Of a stretch of 64,000 bases of DNA, positions 40,104 to 54,800 are shown piece after piece. The notes under the pieces are model-generated. The model saw nothing but the letters and a program-made list of their open reading frames with translations. It ran no database searches and was not told where the DNA came from. The position numbers and the translations under genes are program-made. The stretch spans positions 1 through 64,000 of the forward strand of contig CAXEFP010000936.1 of the NCBI GenBank assembly GCA_963995525.1, in the 5' to 3' direction. Position 1 is the first letter of the stretch, and every line of letters starts with the position of its first letter. The DNA comes from Escarpia spicata. Taxonomy: Eukaryota; Annelida; Polychaeta; Sabellida; Siboglinidae.

Positions 40104-43100
40104 CTGCTGCTTTAGACAAGATAAAACATCAAATGGGGATGAGTTTTCACACCTATAACTTACGTAATATGTTCTTGTAACTTACGTGACGGAGATAAAA
40201 CGGTAACATACATTCCCATTTGTGGTTAATCTAGTTATGTGTGTAGCTTGATATCAGTCTAGCCTTCGTGAAGATTTGTAACATGCAAAACATCTATTTG
40301 GGGTAAGACCACATTAAGGATCCGTCCGCCGAAAAAAGTGCACTTAAAATACCGTTATGCTGTGATATGCAGAAATTTTGTTCGAAAACTTTGACATGGG
40401 ACATGTTTGTATCGTGAGTACTGAATGTACTGCTGCTTTAGACAAGATAAAACATCAAATGGGGATGAGTTTTCACACCTATAACTTACGTAATATGTTC
40501 TTGTAACTTACGTGACGGAGATAAAACGGTAACATGCATTCCCATTTGTGGTTAATCTAGTTATGTGTGTAGCTTGATATCAGTCTAGCCTTCGTGAAGA
40601 TTTGTAACATGCAAAACATCTATTTGGGGTAAGACCACATTAAGGATCCGTCCGCCGAAAAAAGTGCACTTAAAATACCGTTATGCTGTGATATGCAGAA
40701 ATTTTGTTCGAAAACTTTGACATGGGACATGTTTGTATCGTGAGTACTGAATGTACTGCTGGTTTAGACAAGATAAAACATCAAATGGGGATGAGTTTTC
40801 ACACCTATAACTTACGTAATATGTTCTTGTAACTTACGTGACGGAGATAAAACGGTAACATGCATTCCCATTTGTGGTTAATCTAGTTATGTGTGTAGCT
40901 TGATATCAGTCTAGCCTTCGTGAAGATTTGTAACATGCAAAACATCTATTTGGGGTAAGACCACATTAAGGATCCGTCCGCCGAAAAAAGTGCACTTAAA
41001 ATACCGTTATGCTGTGATATGCATAAATTTTGTTCGAAAACTTTGACATGGGACATGTTTGTATCGTGACTACTGAATGTACTGCTGCTTTAGACAAGAT
41101 AAAACATCAAATGGGGATGAGTTTTCACACCTATAACTTACGTAATATGTTCTTGTAACTTACGTGACGGAGATAAAACGGTAACATGCATTCCCATTTG
41201 TGGTTAATCTAGTTATGTGTGTAGCTTGATATCAGTCTAGCCTTCGTGAAGATTTGTAACATGCAAAACATCTATTTGGGGTAAGACCACATTAAGGATC
41301 CGTCCGCCGAAAAAAGTGCACTTAAAATACCGTTATGCTGTGATATGCATAAATTTTGTTCGAAAACTTTGACATGGGACATGTTTGTATCGTGAGTACT
41401 GAATGTACTGCTGCTTTAGACAAGATAAAACATCAAATGGGGATGAGTTTTCACACCTATAACTTACGTAATATGTTCTTGTAACTTACGTGACGGAGAT
41501 AAAACGGTAACATGCATTCCCATTTGTGGTTAATCTAGTTATGTGTGTAGCTTGATATCAGTCTAGCCTTCGTGAAGATTTGTAACATGCAAAACATCTA
41601 TTTGGGGTAAGACCACATTAAGGATCCGTCCGCCGAAAAAAGTGCACTTAAAATACCGTTATGCTGTGATATGCAGAAATTTTGTTCGAAAACTTTGACA
41701 TGGGACATGTTTGTATCGTGAGTACTGAATGTACTGCTGCTTTAGACAAGATAAAACATCAAATGGGGATGAGTTTTCACACCTATAACTTACGTAATAT
41801 GTTCTTGTAACTTACGTGACGGAGATAAAACGGTAACATGCATTCCCATTTGTGGTTAATCTAGTTATGTGTGTAGCTTGATATCAGTCTAGCCTTTGTG
41901 AAGATTTGTAACATGCAAAACATCTATTTGGGGTAAGACCACATTAAGGATCCGTCCGCCGAAAAAAGTGCACTTAAAATACCGTTATGCTGTGATATGC
42001 AGAAATTTTGTTCGAAAACTTTGACATGGGACATGTTTGTATCGTGAGTACTGAATGTACTGCTGCTTTAGACAAGATAAAACATCAAATGGGGATGAGT
42101 TTTCACACCTATAACTTACGTAATATGTTCTTGTAACTTACGTGACGGAGATAAAACGGTAACATGCATTCCCATTTGTGGTTAATCTAGTTATGTGTGT
42201 AGCTTGATATCAGTCTAGCCTTCGTGAAGATTTGTAACATGCAAAACATCTATTTGGGGTAAGACCACATTAAGGATCCGTCCGCCGAAAAAAGTGCACT
42301 TAAAATACCGTTATGCTGTGATATGCAGAAATTTTGTTCGAAAACTTTGACATGGGACATGTTTGTATCGTGAGTACTGAATGTACTGCTGCTTTAGACA
42401 AGATAAAACATCAAATGGGGATGAGTTTTCACACCTATAACTTACGTAATATGTTCTTGTAACTTACGTGACGGAGATAAAACGGTAACATGCATTCCCA
42501 TTTGTGGTTAATCTAGTTATGTGTGTAGCTTGATATCAGTCTAGCCTTCGTGAAGATTTGTAACATGCAAAACATGTATTTGGGGTAAGACCACATTAAG
42601 GATCCGTCCGCCGAAAAAAGTGCACTTAAAATACCGTTATGCTGTGATATGCAGAAATGTTGTTCGAAAACTTTGACATGGGACATGTTTGTATCGTGAG
42701 TACTGAATGTACTGCTGCTTTAGACAAGATAAAACATCAAATGGGGATGAGTTTTCACACCTATAACTTACGTAATATGTTCTTGTAACTTACGTGACGG
42801 AGATAAAACGGTAACATGCATTCCCATTTGTGGTTAATCTAGTTATGTGTGTAGCTTGATATCAGTCTAGCCTTCGTGAAGATTTGTAACATGCAAAACA
42901 TCTATTTGGGGTAAGACCACATTAAGGATCCGTCCGCCGAAAAAAGTGCACGTAAAATACCGTTATGCTGTGATATGCATACATTTTGTTCGAAAACTTT
43001 GACATGGGACATGTTTGTATCGTGAGTACTGAATGTACTGCTGCTTTAGACAAGATAAAACATCAAATGGGGATGAGTTTTCACACCTATAACTTACGTA

Positions 43101-46100
43101 ATATGTTCTTGTAACTTACGTGACGGAGATAAAACGGTAACATGCATTCCCATTTGTGGTTAATCTAGTTATGTGTGTAGCTTGATATCAGTCTAGCCTT
43201 CGTGAAGATTTGTAACATGCAAAACATCTATTTGGGGTAAGACCACATTAAGGATCCGTCCGCCGAAAAAAGTGCACTTAAAATACCGTTATGCTGTGAT
43301 ATGCATAAATTTTGTTCGAAAACTTTGACATGGGACATGTTTGTATCGTGAGTACTGAATGTACTGCTGCTTTAGACAAGATAAAACATCAAATGGGGAT
43401 GAGTTTTCACACCTATAACTTACGTAATATGTTCTTGTAACTTACGTGACGGAGATAAAACGGTAACATGCATTCCCATTTGTGGTTAATCTAGTTATGT
43501 GTGTAGCTTGATATCAGTCTAGCCTTCGTGAAGATTTGTAACATGCAAAACATCTATTTGGGGTAAGACCACATTAAGGATCCGTCCGCCGAAAAAAATG
43601 CACTTAAAATACCGTTATGCTGTGATATGCATAAATTTTGTTCGAAAACTTTGACATGGGACATGTTTGTATCGTGAGTACTGAATGTACTGCTGCTTTA
43701 GACAAGATAAAACATCAAATGGGGATGAGTTTTCACACCTATAACTTACGTAATATGTTCTTGTAACTTACGTGACGGAGATAAAACGGTAACATGCATT
43801 CCCATTTGTGGTTAATCTAGTTATGTGTGTAGCTTGATATCAGTCTAGCCTTCGTGAAGATTTGTAACATGCAAAACATCTATTTGGGGTAAGACCACAT
43901 TAAGGATCCGTCCGCCGAAAAAAGTGCACTTAAAATACCGTTATGCTGTGATATGCATAAATTTTGTTCGAAAACTTTGACATGGGACATGTTTGTATCG
44001 TGAGTACTGAATGTACTGCTGCTTTAGACAAGATAAAACATCAAATGGGGATGAGTTTTCACACCTATAACTTACGTAATATGTTCTTGTAACTTACGTG
44101 ACGGAGATAAAACGGTAACATGCATTCCCATTTGTGGTTAATCTAGTTATGTGTGTAGCTTGATATCAGTCTAGCCTTCATGAAGATTTGTAACATGCAA
44201 AACATATATTTGGGGTAAGACCACATTAAGGATCCGTCCGCCGAAAAAAGTGCACTTAAAATACCGTTATGCTGTGATATGCAGAAATTTTGTTCGAAAA
44301 CTTTGACATGGGACATGTTTGTATCGTGAGTACTGAATGTACTGCTGCTTTAGACAAGATAAAACATCAAATGGGGATGAGTTTTCACACCTATAACTTA
44401 CGTAATATGTTCTTGTAACTTACGTGACGGAGATAAAACGGTAACATGCATTCCCATTTGTGGTTAATCTAGTTATGTGTGTAGCTTGATATCAGTCTAG
44501 CCTTCGTGAAGATTTGTAACATGCAAAACATCTATTTGGGGTAAGACCACATTAAGGATCCGTCCGCCGAAAAAAGTGCACTTAAAATACCGTTATGCTG
44601 TGATATGCAGAAATTTTGTTCGAAAACTTTGACATGGGACATGTTTGTATCGTGAGTACTGAATGTACTGCTGCTTTAGACAAGATAAAACATCAAATGG
44701 GGATGAGTTTTCACACCTATAACTTACGTAATATGTTCTTGTAACTTACGTGACGGAGATAAAACGGTAACATGCATTCCCATTTGTGGTTAATCTAGTT
44801 ATGTGTGTAGCTTGATATCAGTCTAGCCTTCGTGAAGATTTGTAACATGCAAAACATCTATTTGGGGTATGACCACATTAAGGATCCGTCCGCCGAAAAA
44901 AGTGCACTTAAAATACCGTTATGCTGTGATATGCAGAAATTTTGTTCGAAAACTTTGACATGGGACATGTTTGTATCGTGAGTACTGAATGTACTGCTGC
45001 TTTAGACAAGATAAAACATCAAATGGGGATGAGTTTTCACACCTATAACTTACGTAATATGTTCTTGTAACTTACGTGACGGAGATAAAACGGTAACATG
45101 CATTCCCATTTGTGGTTAATCTAGTTATGTGTGTAGCTTGATATCAGTCTAGCCTTCGTGAAGATTTGTAACATGCAAAACATCTATTTGGGGTAAGACC
45201 ACATTAAGGATCCGTCCGCCGAAAAAAGTGCACTTAAAATACCGTTATGCTGTGATATGCATAAATTTTGTTCGAAAACTTTGACATGGGACATGTTTGT
45301 ATCGTGAGTACTGAATGTACTGCTGCTTTAGACAAGATAAAACATCAAATGGGGATGAGTTTTCACACCTATAACTTACGTAATATGTTCTTGTAACTTA
45401 CGTGACGGAGATAAAACGGTAACATGCATTCCCATTTGTGGTTAATCTAGTTATGTGTGTAGCTTGATATCAGTCTAGCCTTCGTGAAGATTTGTAACAT
45501 GCAAAACATCTATTTGGGGTAAGACCACATTAAGGATCCGTCCGCCGAAAAAAGTGCACTTAAAATACCGTTATGCTGTGATATGCATAAATTTTGTTCG
45601 AAAACTTTGACATGGGACATGTTTGTATCGTGAGTACTGAATGTACTGCTGCTTTAGACAAGATAAAACATCAAATGGGGATGAGTTTTCACACCTATAA
45701 CTTACGTAATATGTTCTTGTAACTTACGTGACGGAGATAAAACGGTAACATGCATTCCCATTTGTGGTTAATCTAGTTATGTGTGTAGCTTGATATCAGT
45801 CTAGCCTTCGTGAAGATTTGTAACATGCAAAACATCTATTTGGGGTAAGACCACATTAAGGATCCGTCCGCCGAAAAAAGTGCACGTAAAATACCGTTAT
45901 GCTGTGATATGCATAAATTTTGTTCGAAAACTTTGACATGGGACATGTTTGTATCGTGAGTACTGAATGTACTGCTGCTTTAGACAAGATAAAACATCAA
46001 ATGGGGATGAGTTTTCACACCTATAACTTACGTAATATGTTCTTGTAACTTACGTGACGGAGATAAAACGGTAACATGCATTCCCATTTGTGGTTAATCT

Positions 46101-46297
46101 AGTTATGTGTGTAGCTTGATATCAGTCTAGCCTTCGTGAAGATTTGTAACATGCAAAACATCTATTTGGGGTAAGACCACATTAAGGATCCGTCCGCCGA
46201 AAAAAGTGCACGTAAAATACCGTTATGCTGTGATATGCATAAATTTTGTTCGAAAACTTTGACATGGGACATGTTTGTATCGTGAGTACTGAATGTA
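40104..46297. repeat. Stretch with many private variants and no clear higher-order copy
   Basis: M124-M142. M124 shares G107 to A (CATACATTCC) with M118, six monomers upstream. Others carry changes I saw only once or twice: CGTGACTACT in M126, GCCTTTGTG in M129, ACATGTATTT with G269 and TGTTGTTCG in M131, CATACATTTTG with CACGTA in M132, and AAAATGCAC in M134. M141 and M142 are neighbouring copies that both carry CACGTA with T269, a possible single-monomer duplication. No block of three or more monomers with rare shared markers was found within this stretch. Confidence 0.6.
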
Positions 46298-48905
46298 CTG
46301 CTGCTTTAGACAAGATAAAACATCAAATGGGGATGAGTTTTCACACCTATAACTTACGTAATATGTTCTTGTAACTTACGTGACGGAGATAAAACGGTAA
46401 CATGCATTCCCATTTGTGGTTAATCTAGTTATGTGTGTAGCTTGATATCAGTCTAGCCTTCGTGAAGATTTGTAACATGCAAAACATCTATTTGGGGTAA
46501 GACCACATTAAGGATCCGTCCGCCGAAAAAAATGCACTTCAAATACCGTTATGCTGTGATATGCATAAATTTTGTTCGAAAACTTTGACATGGGACATGT
46601 TTGTATCGTGAGTACTGAATGTACTGCTGCTTTAGACAAGATAAAACATCAAATGGGGATGAGTTTTCACACCTATAACTTACGTAATATGTTCTTGTAA
46701 CTTACGTGACGGAGATAAAACGGTAACATGCATTCCCATTTGTGGTTAATCTAGTTATGTGTGTAGCTTGATATCAGTCTAGCCTTCGTGAAGATTTGTA
46801 ACATGCAAAACATCTATTTGGGGTAAGACCACATTAAGGATCCGTCCGCCGAAAAAAGTGCACATAAAATACCGTTATGCTGTGATATGCATAAATTTTG
46901 TTCGAAAACTTTGACATGGGACATGTTTGTATCGTGAGTACTGAATGTACTGCTGCTTTAGACAAGATAAAACATCAAATGGGGATGAGTTTTCACACCT
47001 ATAACTTACGTAATATGTTCTTGTAACTTACGTGACGGAGATAAAACGGTAACATGCATTCCCATTTGTGGTTAATCTAGTTATGTGTGTAGCTTGATAT
47101 CAGTCTAGCCTTCATGAAGATTTGTAACATGCAAAACATATATTTGGGGTAAGACCACATTAAGGATCCGTCCGCCGAAAAAAGTGCACTTAAAATACCG
47201 TTATGCTGTGATATGCATAAATTTTGTTCGAAAACTTTGACATGGGACATGTTTGTATCGTGAGTACTGAATGTACTGCTGCTTTAGACAAGATAAAACA
47301 TCAAATGGGGATGAGTTTTCACACCTATAACTTACGTAATATGTTCTTGTAACTTACGTGACGGAGATAAAACGGTAACATGCATTCCCATTTGTGGTTA
47401 ATCTAGTTATGTGTGTAGCTTGATATCAGTCTAGCCTTCGTGAAGATTTGTAACATGCAAAACATCTATTTGGGGTAAGACTACATTAAGGATCCGTCCG
47501 CCGAAAAAAGTGCACTTAAAATACCGTTATGCTGTGATATGCAGAAATTTTGTTCGAAAACTTTGACATGGGACATGTTTGTATCGTGAGTACTGAATGT
47601 ACTGTTGCTTTAGACAAGATAAAACATCAAATGGGGATGAGTTTTCACACCTATAACTTACGTAATATGTTCTTGTAACTTACGTGACGGAGATAAAACG
47701 GTAACATGCATTCCCATTTGTGGTTAATCTAGTTATGTGTGTAGCTTGATATCAGTCTAGCCTTCGTGAAGATTTGTAACATGCAAAACATCTATTTGGG
47801 GTAAGACCACATTAAGGATCCGTCCGCCGAAAAAAATGCACTTCAAATACCGTTATGCTGTGATATGCATAAATTTTGTTCGAAAACTTTGACATGGGAC
47901 ATGTTTGTATCGTGAGTACTGAATGTACTGCTGCTTTAGACAAGATAAAACATCAAATGGGGATGAGTTTTCACACCTATAACTTACGTAATATGTTCTT
48001 GTAACTTACGTGACGGAGATAAAACGGTAACATGCATTCCCATTTGTGGTTAATCTAGTTATGTGTGTAGCTTGATATCAGTCTAGCCTTCGTGAAGATT
48101 TGTAACATGCAAAACATCTATTTGGGGTAAGACCACATTAAGGATCCGTCCGCCGAAAAAAGTGCACTTAAAATACCGTTATGCTGTGATATGCATAAAT
48201 TTTGTTCGAAAACTTTGACATGGGACATGTTTGTATCGTGAGTACTGAATGTACTGCTGCTTTAGACAAGATAAAACATCAAATGGGGATGAGTTTTCAC
48301 ACCTATAACTTACGTAATATGTTCTTGTAACTTACGTGACGGAGATAAAACGGTAACATGCATTCCCATTTGTGGTTAATCTAGTTATGTGTGTAGCTTG
48401 ATATCAGTCTAGCCTTCATGAAGATTTGTAACATGCAAAACATATATTTGGGGTAAGACCACATTAAGGATCCGTCCGCCGAAAAAAGTGCACTTAAAAT
48501 ACCGTTATGCTGTGATATGCATAAATTTTGTTCGAAAACTTTGACATGGGACATGTTTGTATCGTGAGTACTGAATGTACTGCTGCTTTAGACAAGATAA
48601 AACATCAAATGGGGATGAGTTTTCACACCTATAACTTACGTAATATGTTCTTGTAACTTACGTGACGGAGATAAAACGGTAACATGCATTCCCATTTGTG
48701 GTTAATCTAGTTATGTGTGTAGCTTGATATCAGTCTAGCCTTCGTGAAGATTTGTAACATGCAAAACATCTATTTGGGGTAAGACCACATTAAGGATCCG
48801 TCCGCCGAAAAAAGTGCACTTAAAATACCGTTATGCTGTGATATGCAGAAATTTTGTTCGAAAACTTTGACATGGGACATGTTTGTATCGTGAGTACTGA
48901 ATGTA
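46298..48905. repeat. 4-monomer higher-order repeat, two copies of 1,304 bp
   Basis: M143-M146 (46298-47601) and M147-M150 (47602-48905) match in order: a monomer with AATGCACTTCAAAT (two linked changes, at 46531 and 47835); T269; CTTCATGAAG with ACATATA (47114 and 48418); G269. The next unit starts share ACTGTTGC (47605 and 48909), again 1,304 bp apart. Private differences are CACATAAAA in M144 and GACTACATT in M146. Linked rare markers at one exact spacing make this a recent duplication. Confidence 0.9.
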
Positions 48906-51839
48906 CTGTTGCTTTAGACAAGATAAAACATCAAATGGGGATGAGTTTTCACACCTATAACTTACGTAATATGTTCTTGTAACTTACGTGACGGAGATAA
49001 AACGGTAACATGCATTCCCATTTGTGGTTAATCTAGTTATGTGTGTAGCTTGATATCAGTCTAGCCTTCGTGAAGATTTGTAACATGCAAAACATATATT
49101 TGGGGTATGACCACATTAAGGATCCGTCCGCCGAAAAAAGTGCACTTAAAATACCGTTATGCTGTGATATGCAGAAATTTTGTTCGAAAACTTTGACATG
49201 GGACATGTTTGTATCGTGAGTACTGAATGTACTGCTGCTTTAGACAAGATAAAACATCAAATGGGGATGAGTTTTCACACCTATAACTTACGTAATATGT
49301 TCTTGTAACTTACGTGACGGAGATAAAACGGTAACATGCATTCCCATTTGTGGTTAATCTAGTTATGTGTGTAGCTTGATATCAGTCTAGCCTTCGTGAA
49401 GATTTGTAACATGCAAAACATCTATTTGGGGTAAGACCACATTAAGGATCCGTCCGCCGAAAAAAGTGCACTTAAAATACCGTTATGCTGTGATATGCAT
49501 AAATTTTGTTCGAAAACTTTGACATGGGACATGTTTGTATCGTGAGTACTGAATGTACTGCTGCTTTAGACAAGATAAAACATCAAATGGGGATGAGTTT
49601 TCACACCTATAACTTACGTAATATGTTCTTGTAACTTACGTGACGGAGATAAAACGGTAACATGCATTCCCATTTGTGGTTAATCTAGTTATGTGTGTAG
49701 CTTGATATCAGTCTAGCCTTCGTGAAGATTTGTAACATGCAAAACATCTATTTGGGGTAAGACCACATTAAGGATCCGTCCGCCGAAAAAAGTGCACTTA
49801 AAATACCGTTATGCTGTGATATGCATAAATTTTGTTCGAAAACTTTGACATGGGACATGTTTGTATCGTGAGTACTGAATGTACTGCTGCTTTAGACAAG
49901 ATAAAACATCAAATGGGGATGAGTTTTCACACCTATAACTTACGTAATATGTTCTTGTAACTTACGTGACGGAGATAAAACGGTAACATGCATTCCCATT
50001 TGTGGTTAATCTAGTTATGTGTGTAGCTTGATATCAGTCTAGCCTTCGTGAAGATTTGTAACATGCAAAACATCTATTTGGGGTAAGACCACATTAAGGA
50101 TCCGTCCGCCGAAAAAAGTGCACTTAAAATACCGTTATGCTGTGATATGCATAAATTTTGTTCGAAAACTTTGACATGGGACATGTTTGTATCGTGAGTA
50201 CTGAATGTACTGCTGCTTTAGACAAGATAAAACATCAAATGGGGATGAGTTTTCACACCTATAACTTACGTAATATGTTCTTGTAACTTACGTGACGGAG
50301 ATAAAACGGTAACATGCATTCCCATTTGTGGTTAATCTAGTTATGTGTGTAGCTTGATATCAGTCTAGCCTTCGTGAAGATTTGTAACATGCAAAACATC
50401 TATTTGGGGTAAGACCACATTAAGGATCCGTCCGCCGAAAAAAGTGCACGTAAAATACCGTTATGCTGTGATATGCATAAATTTTGTTCGAAAACTTTGA
50501 CATGGGACATGTTTGTATCGTGAGTACTGAATGTACTGCTGCTTTAGACAAGATAAAACATCAAATGGGGATGAGTTTTCACACCTATAACTTACGTAAT
50601 ATGTTCTTGTAACTTACGTGACGGAGATAAAACGGTAACATGCATTCCCATTTGTGGTTAATCTAGTTATGTGTGTAGCTTGATATCAGTCTAGCCTTCG
50701 TGAAGATTTGTAACATGCAAAACATCTATTTGGGGTAAGACCACATTAAGGATCCGTCCGCCGAAAAAAGTGCACTTAAAATACCGTTATGCTGTGATAT
50801 GCATAAATTTTGTTCGAAAACTTTGACATGGGACATGTTTGTATCGTGAGTACTGAATGTACTGCTGCTTTAGACAAGATAAAACATCAAATGGGGATGA
50901 GTTTTCACACCTATAACTTACGTAATATGTTCTTGTAACTTACGTGACGGAGATAAAACGGTAACATGCATTCCCATTTGTGGTTAATCTAGTTATGTGT
51001 GTAGCTTGATATCAGTCTAGCCTTCATGAAGATTTGTAACATGCAAAACATCTATTTGGGGTAAGACCACATTAAGGATCCGTCCGCCGAAAAAAGTGCA
51101 CTTAAAATACCGTTATGCTGTGATATGCAGAAATTTTGTTCGAAAACTTTGACATGGGACATGTTTGTATCGTGAGTACTGAATGTACTGCTGCTTTAGA
51201 CAAGATAAAACATCAAATGGGGATGAGTTTTCACACCTATAACTTACGTAATATGTTCTTGTAACTTACGTGACGGAGATAAAACGGTAACATGCATTCC
51301 CATTTGTGGTTAATCTAGTTATGTGTGTAGCTTGATATCAGTCTAGCCTTCGTGAAGATTTGTAACATGCAAAACATCTATTTGGGGTAAGACCACATTA
51401 AGGATCCGTCCGCCGAAAAAAGTGCACTTAAAATACCGTTATGCTGTGATATGCAGAAATTGTTTTCGAAAACTTTGACATGGGACATGTTTGTATCGTG
51501 AGTACTGAATGTACTGCTGCTTTAGACAAGATAAAACATCAAATGGGGATGAGTTTTCACACCTATAACTTACGTAATATGTTCTTGTAACTTACGTGAC
51601 GGAGATAAAACGGTAACATGCATTCCCATTTGTGGTTAATCTAGTTATGTGTGTAGCTTGATATCAGTCTAGCCTTCGTGAAGATTTGTAACATGCAAAA
51701 CATATATTTGGGGTATGACCACATTAAGGATCCGTCCGCCGAAAAAAGTGCACTTAAAATACCGTTATGCTGTGATATGCAGAAATTTTGTTCGAAAACT
51801 TTGACATGGGACATGTTTGTATCGTGAGTACTGAATGTA

Positions 51840-54800
51840 CTGCTGCTTTAGACAAGATAAAACATCAAATGGGGATGAGTTTTCACACCTATAACTTACG
51901 TAATATGTTCTTGTAACTTACGTGACGGAGATAAAACGGTAACATGCATTCCCATTTGTGGTTAATCTAGTTATGTGTGTAGCTTGATATCAGTCTAGCC
52001 TTCGTGAAGATTTGTAACATGCAAAACATCTATTTGGGGTAAGACCACATTAAGGATCCGTCCGCCGAAAAAAGTGCACTTAAAATACCGTTATGCTGTG
52101 ATATGCATAAATTTTGTTCGAAAACTTTGACATGGGACATGTTTGTATCGTGAGTACTGAATGTACTGCTGGTTTAGACAAGATAAAACATCAAATGGGG
52201 ATGAGTTTTCACACCTATAACTTACGTAATATGTTCTTGTAACTTACGTGACGGAGATAAAACGGTAACATGCATTCCCATTTGTGGTTAATCTAGTTAT
52301 GTGTGTAGCTTGATATCAGTCTAGCCTTCGTGAAGATTTGTAACATGCAAAACATCTATTTGGGGTAAGACCACATTAAGGATCCGTCCGCCGAAAAAAG
52401 TGCACTTAAAATACCGTTATGCTGTGATATGCATAAATTTTGTTCGAAAACTTTGACATGGGACATGTTTGTATCGTGAGTACTGAATGTACTGCTGCTT
52501 TAGACAAGATAAAACATCAAATGGGGATGAGTTTTCACACCTATAACTTACGTAATATGTTCTTGTAACTTACGTGACGGAGATAAAACGGTAACATGCA
52601 TTCCCATTTGTGGTTAATCTAGTTATGTGTGTAGCTTGATATCAGTCTAGCCTTCGTGAAGATTTGTAACATGCAAAACATCTATTTGGGGTAAGACCAC
52701 ATTAAGGATCCGTCCGCCGAAAAAAGTGCACTTAAAATACCGTTATGCTGTGATATGCAGAAATTTTGTTCGAAAACTTTGACATGGGACATGTTTGTAT
52801 CGTGAGTACTGAATGTACTGCTGCTTTAGACAAGATAAAACATCAAATGGGGATGAGTTTTCACACCTATAACTTACGTAATATGTTCTTGTAACTTACG
52901 TGACGGAGATAAAACGGTAACATGCATTCCCATTTGTGGTTAATCTAGTTATGTGTGTAGCTTGATATCAGTCTAGCCTTCGTGAAGATTTGTAACATGC
53001 AAAACATCTATTTGGGGTAAGACCACATTAAGGATCCGTCCGCCGAAAAAAGTGCACTTAAAATACCGTTATGCTGTGATATGCAGAAATTTTGTTCGAA
53101 AACTTTGACATGGGACATGTTTGTATCGTGAGTACTGAATGTACTGCTGCTTTAGACAAGATAAAACATCAAATGGGGATGAGTTTTCACACCTATAACT
53201 TACGTAATATGTTCTTGTAACTTACGTGACGGAGATAAAACGGTAACATGCATTCCCATTTGTGGTTAATCTAGTTATGTGTGTAGCTTGATATCAGTCT
53301 AGCCTTCGTGAAGATTTGTAACATGCAAAACATCTATTTGGGGTAAGACCACATTAAGGATCCGTCCGCCGAAAAAAGTGCACTTAAAATACCGTTATGC
53401 TGTGATATGCATAAATTTTGTTCGAAAACTTTGACATGGGACATGTTTGTATCGTGAGTACTGAATGTACTGCTGCTTTAGACAAGATAAAACATCAAAT
53501 GGGGATGAGTTTTCACACCTATAACTTACGTAATATGTTCTTGTAACTTACGTGACGGAGATAAAACGGTAACATGCATTCCCATTTGTGGTTAATCTAG
53601 TTATGTGTGTAGCTTGATATCAGTCTAGCCTTCGTGAAGATTTGTAACATGCAAAACATCTATTTGGGGTAAGACCACATTAAGGATCCGTCCGCCGAAA
53701 AAAGTGCACTTAAAATACCGTTATGCTGTGATATGCATAAATTTTGTTCGAAAACTTTGACATGGGACATGTTTGTATCGTGAGTACTGAATGTACTGCT
53801 GCTTTAGACAAGATAAAACATCAAATGGGGATGAGTTTTCACACCTATAACTTACGTAATATGTTCTTGTAACTTACGTGACGGAGATAAAACGGTAACA
53901 TGCATTCCCATTTGTGGTTAATCTAGTTATGTGTGTAGCTTGATATCAGTCTAGCCTTCGTGAAGATTTGTAACATGCAAAACATCTATTTGGGGTAAGA
54001 CCACATTAAGGATCCGTCCGCCGAAAAAAGTGCACTTAAAATACCGTTATGCTGTGATATGCATAAATTTTGTTCGAAAACTTTGACATGGGACATGTTT
54101 GTATCGTGAGTACTGAATGTACTGCTGCTTTAGACAAGATAAAACATCAAATGGGGATGAGTTTTCACACCTATAACTTACGTAATATGTTCTTGTAACT
54201 TACGTGACGGAGATAAAACGGTAACATGCATTCCCATTTGTGGTTAATCTAGTTATGTGTGTAGCTTGATATCAGTCTAGCCTTCGTGAAGATTTGTAAC
54301 ATGCAAAACATCTATTTGGGGTAAGACCACATTAAGGATCCGTCCGCCGAAAAAAGTGCACTTAAAATACCGTTATGCTGTGATATGCAGAAATTTTGTT
54401 CGAAAACTTTGACATGGGACATGTTTGTATCGTGAGTACTGAATGTACTGCTGCTTTAGACAAGATAAAACATCAAATGGGGATGAGTTTTCACACCTAT
54501 AACTTACGTAATATGTTCTTGTAACTTACGTGACGGAGATAAAACGGTAACATGCATTCCCATTTGTGGTTAATCTAGTTATGTGTGTAGCTTGATATCA
54601 GTCTAGCCTTCGTGAAGATTTGTAACATGCAAAACATCTATTTGGGGTAAGACCACATTAAGGATCCGTCCGCCGAAAAAAGTGCACTTAAAATACCGTT
54701 ATGCTGTGATATGCAGAAATTTTGTTCGAAAACTTTGACATGGGACATGTTTGTATCGTGAGTACTGAATGTACTGCTGCTTTAGACAAGATAAAACATC

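Larger units (their letters stand above)
29020..51187. repeat. Array domain marked by the position-165 G-to-A variant
   Basis: CTTCATGAAG replaces CTTCGTGAAG at 29184, 31140, 34726, 37334, 39942, 44180, 47114, 48418 and 51026, and nowhere outside this span. Successive distances are 6, 11, 8, 8, 13, 9, 4 and 8 monomers, all exact multiples of 326. The change turns an imperfect inverted repeat into a perfect 10-bp palindrome. In M107, M115, M136, M145 and M149 it is joined to ACATATA (C191 to A). The GTATGACC variant also recurs here (M92, M98, M109, M117, M138, M151) and slightly beyond (M159). Confidence 0.87.
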
